Assembly (NCBI RefSeq): GCF_045679555.1
Contig: NC_092120.1
Coordinates: 13,009,805-13,073,804 of the forward strand
Direction of reading: 5' to 3'
DNA length: 64,000 bases
DNA from: Salvelinus alpinus
Lineage: Eukaryota > Chordata > Actinopteri > Salmoniformes > Salmonidae
A program made the position numbers and the translations under genes. Each line of letters starts with the position of its first letter. Positions within the stretch are counted from its first letter, which is position 1. The notes beneath the pieces are model-generated. The model saw only the letters and a program-made list of their open reading frames with translations, did not search any database and was not told where the DNA came from. This document shows positions 23,066-34,920 of the stretch, one piece after another.

Positions 23066-23565
23066 TTATTTGCCCTGCACACGAAGAGACAACACAAACG
23101 TTACCCTTGGTGCAGTCACAGCTCTCCGGCACCTTGCTAGCCGAGGGTCAGGCAAAAGAGCGCCAAAAGGAATTAACAGGTGCTGCGTGCACACACTCGC
23201 TGCACAACAGCATATACAAGTAAAACTATACAGAACATAATTCTGACAAAATAAAAGACATACCTGCACATGAAGAGACAACACAAACGTTACCCTTGGT
23301 GCAGTCACAGCTCTCCGGCACCTGCGCGAGCACATGGACACTCACTCAACCACTGTCACAAGTACTCAGAAGTTACAACAGATACCCCAGTCAGTGAGCT
23401 CTGTGAGACTTGTTAACATAAATTCCTACACTGTCCACACTATAACAAACGTATGGTTGCAAAACAGTACATTGTATAACCTTATGACGGTTTTATATTA
23501 AACAGTTTCGGAGCCAAGGACAACATACCTTGCTAGCCGAGGGTCAGGCAAAAGAGAACGATAAA
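23066..23565. repeat. Local direct repeats (about 55 and 35 bp)
   Basis: A block at about 23077-23160 contains two parts: AAGAGACAACACAAACGTTA to TCTCCGGCACC, then TTGCTAGCCGAGGGTCAGGC. The first part recurs at 23268-23322 and the second at 23531-23558. The order suggests one copy was split by about 205 bp. Confidence 0.7.
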
Positions 23566-23859
23566 GTGGTATGGGAATACAGATAACCCGCGATGGGCCA
23601 AACCAAAATATACAAAACTTTTACCATCACTTGTATGTACAATATTGGTATGAAAAAGTGTTTGTACACCAAATAAAAACATTAGCTATGCGGCTGTAAT
23701 TAAATAAAAAAAATACACTGAATTATTATTATTATTATCAAATTACTAACATCCCCTCTTGACCTGGCCTATTTGAATTGGTCCTTGTGTGCAATTTGGT
23801 GCGTAATCTAGGGGAACAACATCACACTGCTACACTAGCCCTAATAATTCCAGACTTGA

Positions 23860-24740
23860 ATAGGATGTACAGTATATTTCCTGAAATGAAAGTGTAAGGG
23901 AAATGTTAATGTTTGTGCTATTTCTGTGTTCTATTCATGTGCTGTTCTAAATAACCAATTTCTGTGTTCATGCAAGTGGCTGACTGTACAAATCCTCACT
24001 ATTAGTAGCTTCAATTTGGCAGTACGCCCAGATCTTGTTTTGAGAACGAACAAGAAATCTCAGTTTCAAGGTCTCAGCTTAGAGAGAAAGAAGCCTCGTG
24101 AGGTATTGGTCTGTCACATGTAATGAACCAGTTTTGGTCTGTCACATGGATGAAACAAAACGGTAATGATTAATTCATTATGCAAAATTATGCAAATATA
24201 ACTTGTCTGTGTATAGCCGTATATAAGACAACTGCTGAGTCTGCCCAGGCAGAGCTCCTGATTGACATGTTTACTATGGTGCATTGAGTTGGTTGGAACC
24301 TCTCCAGCGCTCTGACAATAAAAAATGATTCATTAAGATTGACTTCGAGTGCCCCTATGTAAGAATTTCCACGACAAAAGGTTATAGAAGAAGAGGGGGT
24401 AAAGTTGATGCAAGGCTGTGTTTGGGCAATAAATATACATATTTTTGCATAATGGGGATAGACATGATGTCCTTGGTCTATAATTTGTTAATGTTAAGAG
24501 AGGACTTAGCACCCGTCATTCCTGGATTTGAGCAACTCCCATGGGAAAACAAATGTGGGTTGGAATGACAGTTTACTAGAAAAAGGGTTGAGCAACAAAA
24601 ATGAAAGTGCTTCTCAGGCATAGTGGGTGCTATGAGACGTGAGATACAGCTGGAGGCTCCAAGGTTGGGTCACAGCCAGATACTGTAGGTGCATCAACAT
24701 CATATGTCTGTATCATCAACATATGTGAGTGCTAATATGA
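23860..24740. repeat. Local duplication, copy 1 (with LTR insertion)
   Basis: Homologous to 28610-29430. Shared phrases include ATGTACAGTATATTTCCT, GATTTGAGCAACTCCCATGG and AGTGGGTGCTATGAGACGTG. Non-coding. Copy 1 carries a solo LTR that copy 2 lacks. Confidence 0.85.
23893..24376 (+). mobile_element. Solo LTR (family 1), 4-bp TSD AAAG
   Basis: TGTAAGGGAAATG to TTTCCACGACA, flanked by AAAG on both sides. An AATAAAAAATGATTCATTAA stretch near the right end fits a polyadenylation signal. The empty site is preserved at 28650 in the duplicate (AAATGAACGGTTATC). The same family is found at 56513-56871. It resembles LTRs of retroviral-type elements; no internal genes remain. Confidence 0.75.
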
Positions 24741-25570
24741 GCATAAACTGTGATACCACAATATAATATCACTTCATGGCATGGTATACTGCTTAGTTAT
24801 TAGGTCACTTATGTCATGTACAGGTGATCACTCTGTTGTCGCTGAGAATTTTCCTGCACCGCATTCAAATGAGCCTCGTGATTTACATAAATTCACTGAA
24901 AACCCAGTTTTCCTTCTCTCTCGAACAAACGCTAAAGCACCAGACAGAATAAATGTCCTACTACTGTAGATCCTACGACTGCAACATTTAAATGTACAAA
25001 AATGTATCCGAAATGCAGCCATACACAATAACAACCATCATTTTATATAGCTTATAAGACAAGATAGATATTGGTCTCCACTACATACAAGTATATCTGA
25101 AATGCAGCTGTAGGCTACACCTAAACCATAGCCTAATGTAGCATATTAAAACTATTTTCCCGTTACAAATCATCACTTCCTGCAGCAGGATTATTTTATA
25201 CCTGAGATGGAACTGGACAAATTAAGATCCTACATCCCACTTGGCACTACTTGTTGAATCAACGTTGCTTCAAGGTAATTTGTCAAGGTATTGTGACATG
25301 GAAATTTCAACCACAGGATTATGTCATCATGGTAACCAAATTCCAACATAGACAAATACGTTGAATTTGTACCTTACTGTATATCCGCTACCAGAAAGAA
25401 AAAAAAAACTGGTCAGCAGCTACTGGATAATTTATCTACTTACAGATATTCATTTGGTCTCCCATCCAAGATTATAACCAAGCCCTGCTTATATTTGTCA
25501 ATGACTATTACCAATGTGCTATCGTGAGAATGATTACTGAGAGATCTCTTAATAACTAAATAGATTCCCT
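24741..25570. other. No gene; MITE fragment
   Basis: Non-coding. At about 25245-25375 a stretch with CCCACTTGGC and repeated TTGAAT/CAACGTTG phrases resembles the fish MITE also seen at 9780-9917. Confidence 0.35.
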
Positions 25571-25991
25571 GTTGCTGTAACGGCTTTCTTCCATAGGTGA
25601 AGGAGAGGACCAAAGTGCAGCGCGGCTAGTGTTCAACATGTTTAATAAAAGAACAAGTGAAACACTACAAACATATAAAATAACAAAATGTGCAAAAACC
25701 GAGACAGACCTATCTGGTGCAGACAACCACAGAGACAGGAAACAAACACCCACCAAATCCCAACACAAAACAAGCCTCCTATATATGATTCTCAATCAGG
25801 GACAACGATTACCATCTGCCTCTGATTGAGAACCATATTAGGCTGGACATAGAAACAGACAAACTAGACACACAACATAGAATTCCCACCCAGCTCACGT
25901 CCTGACCAACACTAAACAAGCAAAACACATAATAACTCTGGTCAGGACGTTACAGTACCCCCCTCCTGAGGTGCGGACTCCGAACGCACCC

Positions 25992-28064
25992 CTACAACTC
26001 AAGAGGAGGGTCTGGGTGGGCATCTGTCCGCGGTGGCGGCTCCGGCGGTGGACGAGGACACCACTCCACCACTGTCTTTGTCCCCCTCCTTAGCGTCCTT
26101 TGAGTGGCGACCCTCGCCCACGACCTTAGCCTAAGAATCCTCCCCAAGGCCCCCACATGATTTTGGAGGTAGCTCAGGACAGAGAGGTAGCTCAGGACAG
26201 AGAGGCAACTCCGGACTAGTGGCAGCTCCGGACTGAGTGGCAGCTCCGGACTGAGTGGCAGCTCATGACTGTAGGGCAGCTCATGACTGTAGGGCAGCTC
26301 ATGACTGTAGGGCAGCTCATGACTGTAGGGCAGCTCATGACTGTAGGGCAGCTCATGACTGTAGGGCAGCTCATGACTGTAGGGCAGCTCATGACTGGCT
26401 GGCGGCTCATGACTGGCTGACGGCTCTGGACACTCATGGCTGACTGACGGCTCCGGCAGATCCTGTCTGGTTGGCGGCTCCGGCAGATCCTGTCTGGTTG
26501 GCAGCTCCGGCAGATCCTGTCTGGTTGGCGGCTCCGGCAGATCCTGTCTGGTTGGCGGCTCTGGCAGATCCTGTCTGGTTGGCGGCTCTGGCAGATCCTG
26601 TCTGGTTGGCGGCCCTGGCAGATCCTGACTGACGAATGGCTCTAGCGGCTCCTGACTGACGAACGGCTCTGACGGCTCGGGACAGATGGGCGGCTCTAAC
26701 GGCTCGGGACAGACGGATTGCTCAGACGGCGCTGGGGAGACGGATGGCTCAGACGGCGCTGGGGAGACGGATGGCTCAGACGGCGCTGGGGAGACGGATG
26801 GCTCAGACGGCGCTGGGGAGACGGATGGCTCAGACGGCGCTGGGGAGACGGATGGCTCAGACGGCGCTGGGGAGACGGATGGCTCAGACGGCGCTGGGGA
26901 GACGGATGGCTCAGACGGCGCTGGGGAGACGGATGGCTCAGACGGCGCTGGGGAGACGGATGGCTCAGACGGCGCTGGGGAGACGGATGGCTCAGACGGC
27001 GCTGGGGAGACGGCCAGCTCTGACGGCGCTGGGCAGACGGGCAGTTCAGGCGCCGGTGGGCAGACGGGCAGTTCAGGCGCCGCTGGGCAGACAGGCAGTT
27101 CAGGCGCCGCTGGGCAGACGGGCAGTTCAGGCACCGCTGGGCAGACGGCAGACTCTGGCCGGCTGAGAAGCACTATAGGCCTGATGCGTGGTGCCGGAAC
27201 TGGAGGTACCGGGCTGAGGGCACGCACCTCAGGGCGAGTGCGGGGAGGAGGAACAGGGCTCTGGAGATGCACTGGAAGCCTGGTGCGTGGTGTAGGCACT
27301 GGTGGTACTGGGCTGGGGCGGGAAGGTGGCGCCGGATATACCGGACCGTGAAGGAGGACATGCGCTCTTGAGCACCGAGCCTCTCTAACCTTACCAGGTT
27401 GAATGGTCCCCGTAGCCCTGCCAGTGCGGCGAGGTGGAATAGCCCGCACTGGGCTATGCAGGCGAACCGGGGACACCACCTGTAAGGCTGGTACCATGTA
27501 CGCCGGCCCGAGGAGACGTACTGGAGGCCAGATATGTTGGGCCGGCTTCATGGCACCCGGTTCGATGCCCAACCTAGCCCTACCAGTGCGGCAAGGTGGA
27601 ATAGCCCGCACTGGGCTAAGCACGCGTACTGGGGACACCGTGCGCTTTACCGCATAACACGGTGTCTGACCAGTACGACGCCCTCTCACACCACGGTAAG
27701 CCCGGGGAGTTGGCTCAGGTATCCAACCCGGCTTCGCCACACTCCCCTTTAGCCCCCCCCCAAGACATTTTTGGGTGAGCCTCTCGGGTTTCCAGCCACT
27801 CTGCCTTGCAAGCGCCTCATAATGCCGCCTCTCCGCTTTTGATGCCTCCAGCTCCGCTTTGGGACGGCGACACTCCTCTGGCTCTGCCCAGGGTCCTTCT
27901 CCGTCCAGAATCTCCTCCCATGTCCATTCCTCCTTGTATCACTGCTGCTGTCGCTGCTGCCCGTTGCCACGCTGCTTGGTCCGGGTTAGGTGGGTGTTTC
28001 TGTAACGGCTTTCTTCCATAGGTGAAGGAGAGGACCAAAGTGCAGCGCGGCTAGTGTTCAACAT
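25992..28064 (-). pseudogene. Pro-rich repeat ORF of mini-element 1 (one in-frame TGA)
   Basis: A 690-codon frame starting at an ATG inside the 5' LTR (28062-28064) and broken only by TGA at 27939-27941. In order: LTR-encoded start (MLNTSRAALWSS), TKQRGNGQQRQQQ, the stop, TWEEILDGEGPW, an acidic helix-like stretch (PKAELEASKAERRHYEAL), QKCLGGGLKGSVAKPGW, a Pro/Arg/Val-rich region with GQTPCYAVKRTVSPVRV, then tandem repeats: about ten copies of SPAPSEPSV, about six of PTRQDLPEP and about seven of SHELPY. It ends PHPDPPLEL-like in front of the 3' LTR. The rest is open from a GTG codon at 27740, so a shorter product is possible. No known domain. Related to the ORFs of mini-elements 2 and 3. Confidence 0.75.
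26250..27025. repeat. Minisatellites inside ORF of mini-element 1
   Basis: 27-bp units (GACGGCGCTGGGGAGACGGA plus TGGCTCA) at about 26725-27010, 27-bp units (GGCAGATCCTGTCTGGTTGG) at about 26445-26620, and 18-bp units (CAGCTCATGACTGTAGGG) at about 26258-26390. All are multiples of three, so the frame is kept. Confidence 0.9.
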
Positions 28065-28609
28065 GTTTAATAAAAGAACAAGTGAAACACTACAAACAAC
28101 ATACAAAATAACAAAATGTGCAAAAACCGAGACAGACCTATCTGGTGCAGACAACCACAGAGACAGGAAACAAACACCCACCAAATCCCAACACAAAACA
28201 AGCCTCCTATATATGATTCTCAATCAGGGACAACGATTACCATCTGCCTCTGATTGAGAACCATATTAGGCTGGACATAGAAACAGACAAACTAGACACA
28301 CAACATAGAATTCCCACCCAGCTCACGTCCTGACCAACACTAAACAAGCAAAACACATAATAACTCTGGTCAGGACGTTACAGTTGCTATCAAAGTCATT
28401 TCAAAGGGTAGGTTTAACAGAGCAAATTAAATGTAACCATACTTTATAAGTCATATATCATCAATATTTAGGCCTATATACCATTTGCGAAGTCATCAAC
28501 AGCTATTGTTTCAATTCAACCCAGGGTTCATCAAAAAATAGACAATAGGCTACATACACTGAGTATACCAAACATTAGGAACACCTTCCTAATATTGAGC
28601 GGTGTGTGG

Positions 28610-29430
28610 ACTTGAGTAGCATGTACAGTATATTTCCTTAAATGAACGGTTATCAAAGACGGTTGTGTCTTATCATGTTGAATGGCTTTTGAAATAGAAG
28701 ATTAGCTCAATGCTATTGACTTTACTTGATCTTTCTGACCTTGGCCTCTAGCTATAGTGTTTCCTCTTTGCCACAAGATGTCACTTTAGTTCACTGGAAA
28801 GCCCCCAGTGTCTCATCCAAGACAGCATGTACCACTTTGCAGGAGAGGGGGTAAAATTGATGCAGGGTGGTGTTTGGGCAATAAATGTACACTTTTTTTT
28901 GCATAATGTGGATAGACATGATGTACTTGTTCTATAAATAGTTTGTCCTGAATATGGTTGGGTGAGGGAAAACTGTAAGAGTCTTTCACGTCATGATGAG
29001 AGGTGTGTGAATTTCACACTACCCCCTAATTGACACAATAGTCTAGTTTGTGGATTATTGTTGCAACTGAAAATATTATACAGTCATTTACTATGACTTA
29101 GCAGCCTTTGACAAACACGTCAAAACTGTTTGCTGTTTATATAAAAAGAAACCATCCTTTATTCCGCATGACCACAGTTGTGTTACTTGGAATGAGGGAT
29201 TGCTATGCAAACAAAAAGTTGTTACTTTTCAGAGAGGATTTAGCACTCGTCATCCCGGATTTGAGCAACTCCCATGGGAAAACAAATGTGGGTTGGAATG
29301 ACAGTTTACTAGAAAAATGGTTGAGCAACAAACACGAAAGTGCTTCTCAGGCATAGTGGGTGCTATGAGACGTGAGATAAAGCCTGAGGCTCCAAGGTTG
29401 GGTCACAGCCAGATACTGTAGCTGCATCAA
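28610..29430. repeat. Local duplication, copy 2 (empty LTR site)
   Basis: Counterpart of 23860-24740 without the solo LTR. Mini-element 1 lies between the two copies, about 230 bp left of this one. Non-coding; the 82-aa frame at 29108-29356 has no support as a gene. Confidence 0.8.
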
Positions 29431-29456
29431 CTGTGTAATCAACATACATTACCTTC

Positions 29457-30100
29457 AGAAAGTATTCACACCCCTTGACGTTGTCCACATTTTGTTGTGT
29501 TACAGCCTGAATTTAAAATAGATTCAATTAGATTTTTTTTGTCACTGGCCTAAACATAATACCCCATAATGTCAAAGTGAAATTATGTTTTTAGAATTTT
29601 TTAATAATTAATACAAAATTAAAATGCTGAAATGTCTTGAGTCAATAACTATTCAACCACTCATTTATGGCAAGCCTAAATAAGTTCAGGAGTAAAAAAT
29701 GTCTTAACAAGTCACACAATAACCTGCATGGACTCTGTACCCCACACATACAATTATCTGTAAGGTCCCTCAGTCGAGCAGTGAATTTCAAACACAGATT
29801 CAACCATAAAGACCAGGGAGGTTTTCCAATGCCTCGCAAAGAAGGGCACCTATTGATAGATGGTAAAAAAGCAGCATTGAATATCCATTTGAGTATGGTG
29901 AAGTTATTAATTACACTTTGGATGGTGTATCAATACACACAGTCACTACAAAGATACAGGCATCCTTCCTAACTCAGTTGCTGGAGAGGAAGGAAACCGC
30001 TCAGGGATTTCACCATGATGCCAATCATGACTTTAAAACAGTTACAGAGTTTAATGACTGTGATAGAGAAAACTGGTAATGGGTCAACAACATTATAGTT
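29457..30100. mobile_element. Tc1-like transposon fragment
   Basis: Begins near TACCTTCAGAAAGTATTCAC, then TCCACATTTTGTTGTGTTAC, a salmonid Tc1-type end. The body contains AATGCCTCGCAAAGAAGGGC and AGTCACTACAAAGATACAGG, phrases shared with the copies at 44105-44620, 52725-52990 and 55780-57010. Internally deleted; no intact transposase. Confidence 0.75.
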
Positions 30101-30299
30101 AGATACAGTTATACTTGTACCAGTGTTGTGTTCCAGAATGTTCATTTGTTTTACAGACAGACAATCTTACACCATACAAGTTGCAAAAGTAGAACATGCA
30201 ATGGTATCATTCTCAAAGGACAAGGTAAAAAACTGAAACAATTTGACGGATATGTATTGTACTTTATCACTGCTAAAGTTCTGGAGTGACTGGTTGTAC

Positions 30300-30455
30300 A
30301 TACAGTATATGTGCATGTAAGAGAGCGAGAGGTGAGTGTGTGTGGGGTGAGTGAGAGTAAAGAGAGAGAGAGCGAGAGAGAGCGAGAGAGAGAGAGCTAA
30401 AGTGAGAAAAAAGAGAAAAAGAGAGAACAGAGAGAGCGAACCGAGAGAGCACATG
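30300..30455. repeat. GA-rich simple repeat
   Basis: Interrupted GAGA tract (GAGAGCGAGAGAGAGCGAGA). No other feature. Confidence 0.85.
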
Positions 30456-30917
30456 TTTTACAGAGCACAGATCTATATACAGATTACAACTTTAATTTGC
30501 TAATGGTTTTGTGTACAGACAAATAAAAGGAAGCCCGGGGGACTATTTATAGTCCTGCTACAGGGAACCACCCAGACTGAGGTTGAAGCTGGTTCTCTTC
30601 TGTACATGTGACATTTTCCCTGAAAGTCTACTGTCAAATTAGGAATCCACACAGCCAGTTATGACGTGGATTGTTTAGATGGGGATTCTATGTAGATTCC
30701 AAACTATTACTTCCCGTGTGTTGACGATCATAGATCGCTGCTGTGTGATTTCCTGATTTCCCTTCCTCCATTTTCTCTTTCTCATGCTTTCTCTCACACT
30801 CCCTATACTCCCCGGGGGGAAGGCCTCTTAGTACAAAAGTGGAACTACTCTGTGTGTAGTTGGGGGAGGAGGGTAAGTGTGGGGGAGGAGAGAAAACAAG
30901 AAGTTCTGGCTCTTATC

Positions 30918-31104
30918 TCCTAGAGAGAGAGAAAGAGAGAACTTTTGTGAGTGTAATGTTAACTGTTCATTTTTTATTGTTTATTTCACTTTTGTATATT
31001 ATCTATTTAACTTGCTTTGGCAATGTAAACATGTTTACAATAAAGCCCATTGAATTGAATTGAGAGTGAGCGAGAGAGTGAGTGAGAGTGAGAGCGAGAG
31101 CGAG

Positions 31105-31178
<74 letters not shown>

Positions 31179-31665
31179 CTGCCCACAAAATGAGGTGGAA
31201 ACTGAGCTGCACTTTCTAACCTCCTGCCAAATGTATGACCATATTAGAGACACATATTTCCCTCAGATTACACAGATCCACAAAGAATTCGAAAACAAAC
31301 CCAATTTTGATAAACTCTTAAATCTACTGGGTGAAATACCACAGTGTGCCATCACAGCAGCAAGATTTGTGACCTGTTGCCACAAGAACCAACCAGTGAA
31401 GAACAAACACCATTGTAAATACAACCCATATTTATGTTCACTTATTTTCTCTTTTGAACTTTAACTATTTGCACATTGTTACAACACTGTATATAGACAT
31501 TATATGACATTTGAAATGTGTTTATTCTTTTGGAACTTCTGTAAGTGTAATTTTTACTGTTAATTTGTATTTTTTATTTCACTTTTGTTTGTTTTCTACT
31601 TCACTTGCTTTGGCAATGTTAACATATGTTTCCCATGCCAATAAAGCCCTTGAATTGAATTGAAT
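30918..31665 (+). mobile_element. Two tandem LINE 3' ends separated by a GA microsatellite
   Basis: Copy one (about 30920-31060) is only a tail: TTAACTTGCTTTGGCAATGT, then AATAAAGCCCATTGAATTG. After about 110 bp of GA repeat, copy two (31176-31665) has a C-terminal coding remnant (NEVETELHFLTSCQMYDHIR, about 31188-31247) followed by the same tail ending TTGAATTGAATTG. Another GA tract follows. Probably an L1/Tx1-like LINE, 5'-truncated. Confidence 0.65.
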
Positions 31666-31729
31666 TGAGAGAGAGCATAGAGAGAGAGAGAGAGGGCATA
31701 GAGAGAGAGAAAGAGGGCATAGAGAGACA

Positions 31730-33440
31730 GCCATGACACAGACAAATCTGCTGAGATTCTTGGCTGCTGACGTGATGTATGAACCGCTATGAGGAGAGGA
31801 ATTTGTCTGGGGGAGGTCGAGGCTATACTACTAACACAAACTTCATGGGGCCTTGAGGTTAGAGCACTGAGGGCATGAGGGGAGACCGGAAGTGTTGCCC
31901 AACATGAGGGAACTGTTTGAGGCAGTGCAGATGGTAAAAACACATGTTTTGTATTCACTGGACACACTTTCTCTATGGCGTTTCACCTTAAAGATGTGTT
32001 CTACAGACATTCCATACACTATTTCATAGAGTCCCAAATACCACTACTCCTAGCTGAACACTCACAAGACTACAGCCCCAACCTCTAAATGCAGATCGTC
32101 CAGCCAGGAGAGAGACCTTTTAGAGAGTTGATCCTGAGTGCTGGGCTGGACCTGTAGCTGTGTGTCACTGAACAAATGTTTTAATGATTTTTATCAGATT
32201 AGCCCACTTAAAGAGCAGCGGGCTGGTCGATGGTCCACTCCGATGGGTAACAACATTATCCTGGCTGGGATTGGCAGAGACAGCCGGCCAGAGCCATCCT
32301 GCCATTGATCCAGACCCTCCAGGGCCACTCTGATGCTGCCCTCCATCAAATCACTCATTTGTTTATGAAATATTGATATTGGCTGCGATCTCTAAACAGG
32401 CATTTGGATCTACTAGATAGAGTTTATTAGAATGTCTAAGCAGGTTAAAATATTAAGTCCAACAAACCTGTTGCTGATTGTTCGTTAATGTCTCTTAACA
32501 TTAGGAGGCTCAGCCATTCTGTGCAAACAACATGATGGATTTTGTGTCCTGTCTACTCAATGCTGAATGTCACAGAGTGGAAGTATATAGGCATAGATTC
32601 CAAAGGAAATGTCAGCTGTTGCTTCTTTTCTATTTCATCCGTATCTAGGAGCGATTTGGAGATGGAAGACAGGGATCAATACTCTGACATTCAATAGTGC
32701 CACTGCTTACATCAGCTACATGTGGTCCTGTTGAATTATGTGAATCTTTGAATACTTTATGAAAGTGAAAGTAAAAATCAAGCAGTTTCAGGTTTTGAAA
32801 GGTTTATCATTTTACCACATATTGCAAATAATCTGGTATTAAAAGTCAAACATAGTCATGCACAATATATGTTAAATAGCGTCAAATTGTAATGCTAACT
32901 ACTTTGAGACAACTGTAGATTGTGGAGAATCACCATAGAAAAACTGTAATTCTGAGAGTCTTAGAAAAGACTGTTGATCTGTTTGTTGATAGCGCCCTCT
33001 GTCGTCAGAGTAGCACTTCTCATTCATGATGGAGAAATCCAGATAATCTTTTTAAACAGATGAACAAGATAACCTTGGCTCCTTCACCGCAAAGCAGATT
33101 CCCTCAATAGAGCAGCCTAGCAAACAAATGCTTTTGTCGTTCCATAGTGGCAGTTGGAATTGACGTGCTATCAAAGGGAAAGCTCTTTACACAGGAGTAG
33201 AGCTCCATGGATCAATAGATGTTACCCAGGAAAGCACACAGAACCACTAATGAATACAAGAGGTTCCATGGGCTTATGCTGTATGGTTTCTGCAATAACA
33301 GCCGAACTAACCACCAACCTACAGTAGAGATAAACAGACCATGGACAGTAACAACATGGCTCCAATCCTGTATTAAAAAACATAAACAACAAAACACAAA
33401 CTCAAATAACCTATGAATCTTGAAGTTGCAATTATTTCAA
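31730..33440. other. No gene seen
   Basis: Non-coding, mixed composition. I find no repeat ends or domains. Short ORFs here are not supported. Confidence 0.3.
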
Positions 33441-33442
33441 TA

Positions 33443-34583
33443 CTTGCCTTCGGAAAGTATTCAGACCTCTTGATTTGTTCCACATTTTGTTACGTTACAG
33501 CCTTATTCTAAAATGTATTAAATTGTTTGTTTTCCTCGTCAATCTACACACAATACCCCACAATGACAAAACAAAAACAGTGAAATATCACATTTACATA
33601 AGTATTCAGACCCTTTAATCAGTACTTTGTTGAAGCACCTTTGGCAGCGATTACGGCCTTGAGTCTTCTTGGGTGTGACGCTACATGCTTGGCACACCTG
33701 TATTTGGGGAGTTTCTCCCATACTTCTCTGCAGATCCTCTTAAGCTCTGTCAGGTTGGATGGGGAGCATTGCTGCAAAGCTATTTTCAGATCTCTCCAGA
33801 GTTGTTAGATCAGGTTCAAGTCAGGGCTCTGGCTGGCCTACTCACGGACATTCAGAGACTTGTCCTTAAGCCACTCATGCGTTATCTTGGCTGTGTGCTT
33901 AGGGTCCTGTTGGAAGGTGAACCTTCGCCCTAGTCAGAGGTCCTGAGCGCTGGTTTTCATCAAGGATCTCTGTGTACTTTGCTCTGTTCTTTGCCTTGAT
34001 CCTGACTAGTCTCCCAGTCCCTGCCTCTGAAAAACATCCCCACAGCATGATGCTGCCACCACCATGCTTCACCGTAAGGATGGTGCCAGGTTTCCTCCAG
34101 ACGTGTCGCTTGGAATTCAGGCCAAAGAGTCCAATCTAAGTTTCATCAGACCAGATAATCTTTTATCTCATGGTCTGAGAGTCTTTAGGTGCCTTTTGGC
34201 AAACTCAAAGCGGGCTGTCATGTGCCTTTTACTGAGGAGTGGCTTCCATCTGGCCACTATACCATAAAGGCCTGATTGGTGGAGTGCTGCAGAGATGGTT
34301 GTCCTTTTGGAAGGTTCTCCCATCTCCACAGAGGAACTCTGGAGCTCTGTCAGAGTGACCATCGGGTTCTTGGTAACCTCCCTGACCAAGGCCCTTCTCC
34401 CCCGATTGCTCAGTTTGGCCGGACGTACAGCTCTAGCAAGAGTCTTGGTGGTTCCAAACTTCTTCCATTTAAGAATGATGGAGGCCACTGTGTTCTTGGA
34501 GACCTTAAATGCTGCAGAAATGTTTTGGTACCCTTCCCCAGATCTGTGCCTCGGCACAATCCTGTCCCGGAACTATGGGACCT

Positions 34584-34620
<37 letters not shown>

Positions 34621-34918
34621 GTGTGTGTGTGCCTTTCAAAATCATGTCCAATCAATTGAATTCAAGTTGTAGAAACATCTCAAGGATGATCAATGGAAAC
34701 AGGATGCACCTGAGCTCAATTTCGAGTCCAGTAGCAAAGTGTCTGAATACTTATGTAAAGAAGGTATTTCTAAAAAACTGTTTTCACTGTGTCATTATGG
34801 GGTATTTTGAGTAGATTGCTGAGGATTTAAAAAATGTAATCCATTTTAGAATAAGGCTGTAATAACGTAACAAAATGTGGAAAAAGTCAAGGGGTCTGAA
34901 TACTTTCCGAAGGCACTG
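33443..34918 (-). mobile_element. Tc1-like transposon, complete ends, dead transposase
   Basis: Inverted ends (left CTTGCCTTCGGAAAGTATTC; right GAATACTTTCCGAAGGCACTG) flanked by TA. The 1476-bp length fits Tc1 elements. An AT/GT microsatellite at 34587-34632 lies inside. The transposase is on the minus strand and is broken. Confidence 0.9.
33600..34557 (-). pseudogene. Tc1 transposase remnant
   Basis: The longest intact part (34168-34557, 129 aa) starts MPRHRSGEGYQNISAAFKV and covers the helix-turn-helix DNA-binding half (VSKNTVASIILKWKKFGTTK, then RGRRALVREVTKNP). The catalytic DDE half continues to about 33620 in other frames (for example SIMLWGC-like sequence near 34040), with frameshifts and stops. 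Not functional. Confidence 0.85.
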
Positions 34919-34920
34919 TA

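Larger units (their letters stand above)
25576..28382 (-). mobile_element. LTR mini-element 1 (non-autonomous, Pro-rich ORF)
   Basis: Direct terminal repeats at 25576-25954 (379 bp) and 28001-28382 (382 bp), each starting TGTAACG and ending CGTTACA, flanked by exact 5-bp duplications GTTGC (25571-25575 and 28383-28387). Read on the minus strand, a purine tract (AGGAGGGGGGTAC) abuts the 3' LTR, and a leader with CGGACCAAGCAGCGTG lies 17 nt inside the 5' LTR. The interior holds a single long reading frame and no protease, reverse transcriptase or integrase. High LTR identity indicates recent insertion. Confidence 0.85.

Noticed and set aside
26686-27351. Long plus-strand Gly/Asp/Thr-rich ORFs (221, 140 and 101 aa) over the mini-element 1 repeats
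   Set aside because: They are reverse-frame readings of in-frame minisatellites; a 27-bp repeat keeps several frames open automatically.
31060-31464. 134-aa ORF starting with Glu/Arg repeats
   Set aside because: The first half is translated GA microsatellite; only the second half is a LINE remnant.
34587-34632. AT/GT tract as a promoter or origin
   Set aside because: An ordinary microsatellite inside a Tc1 copy.
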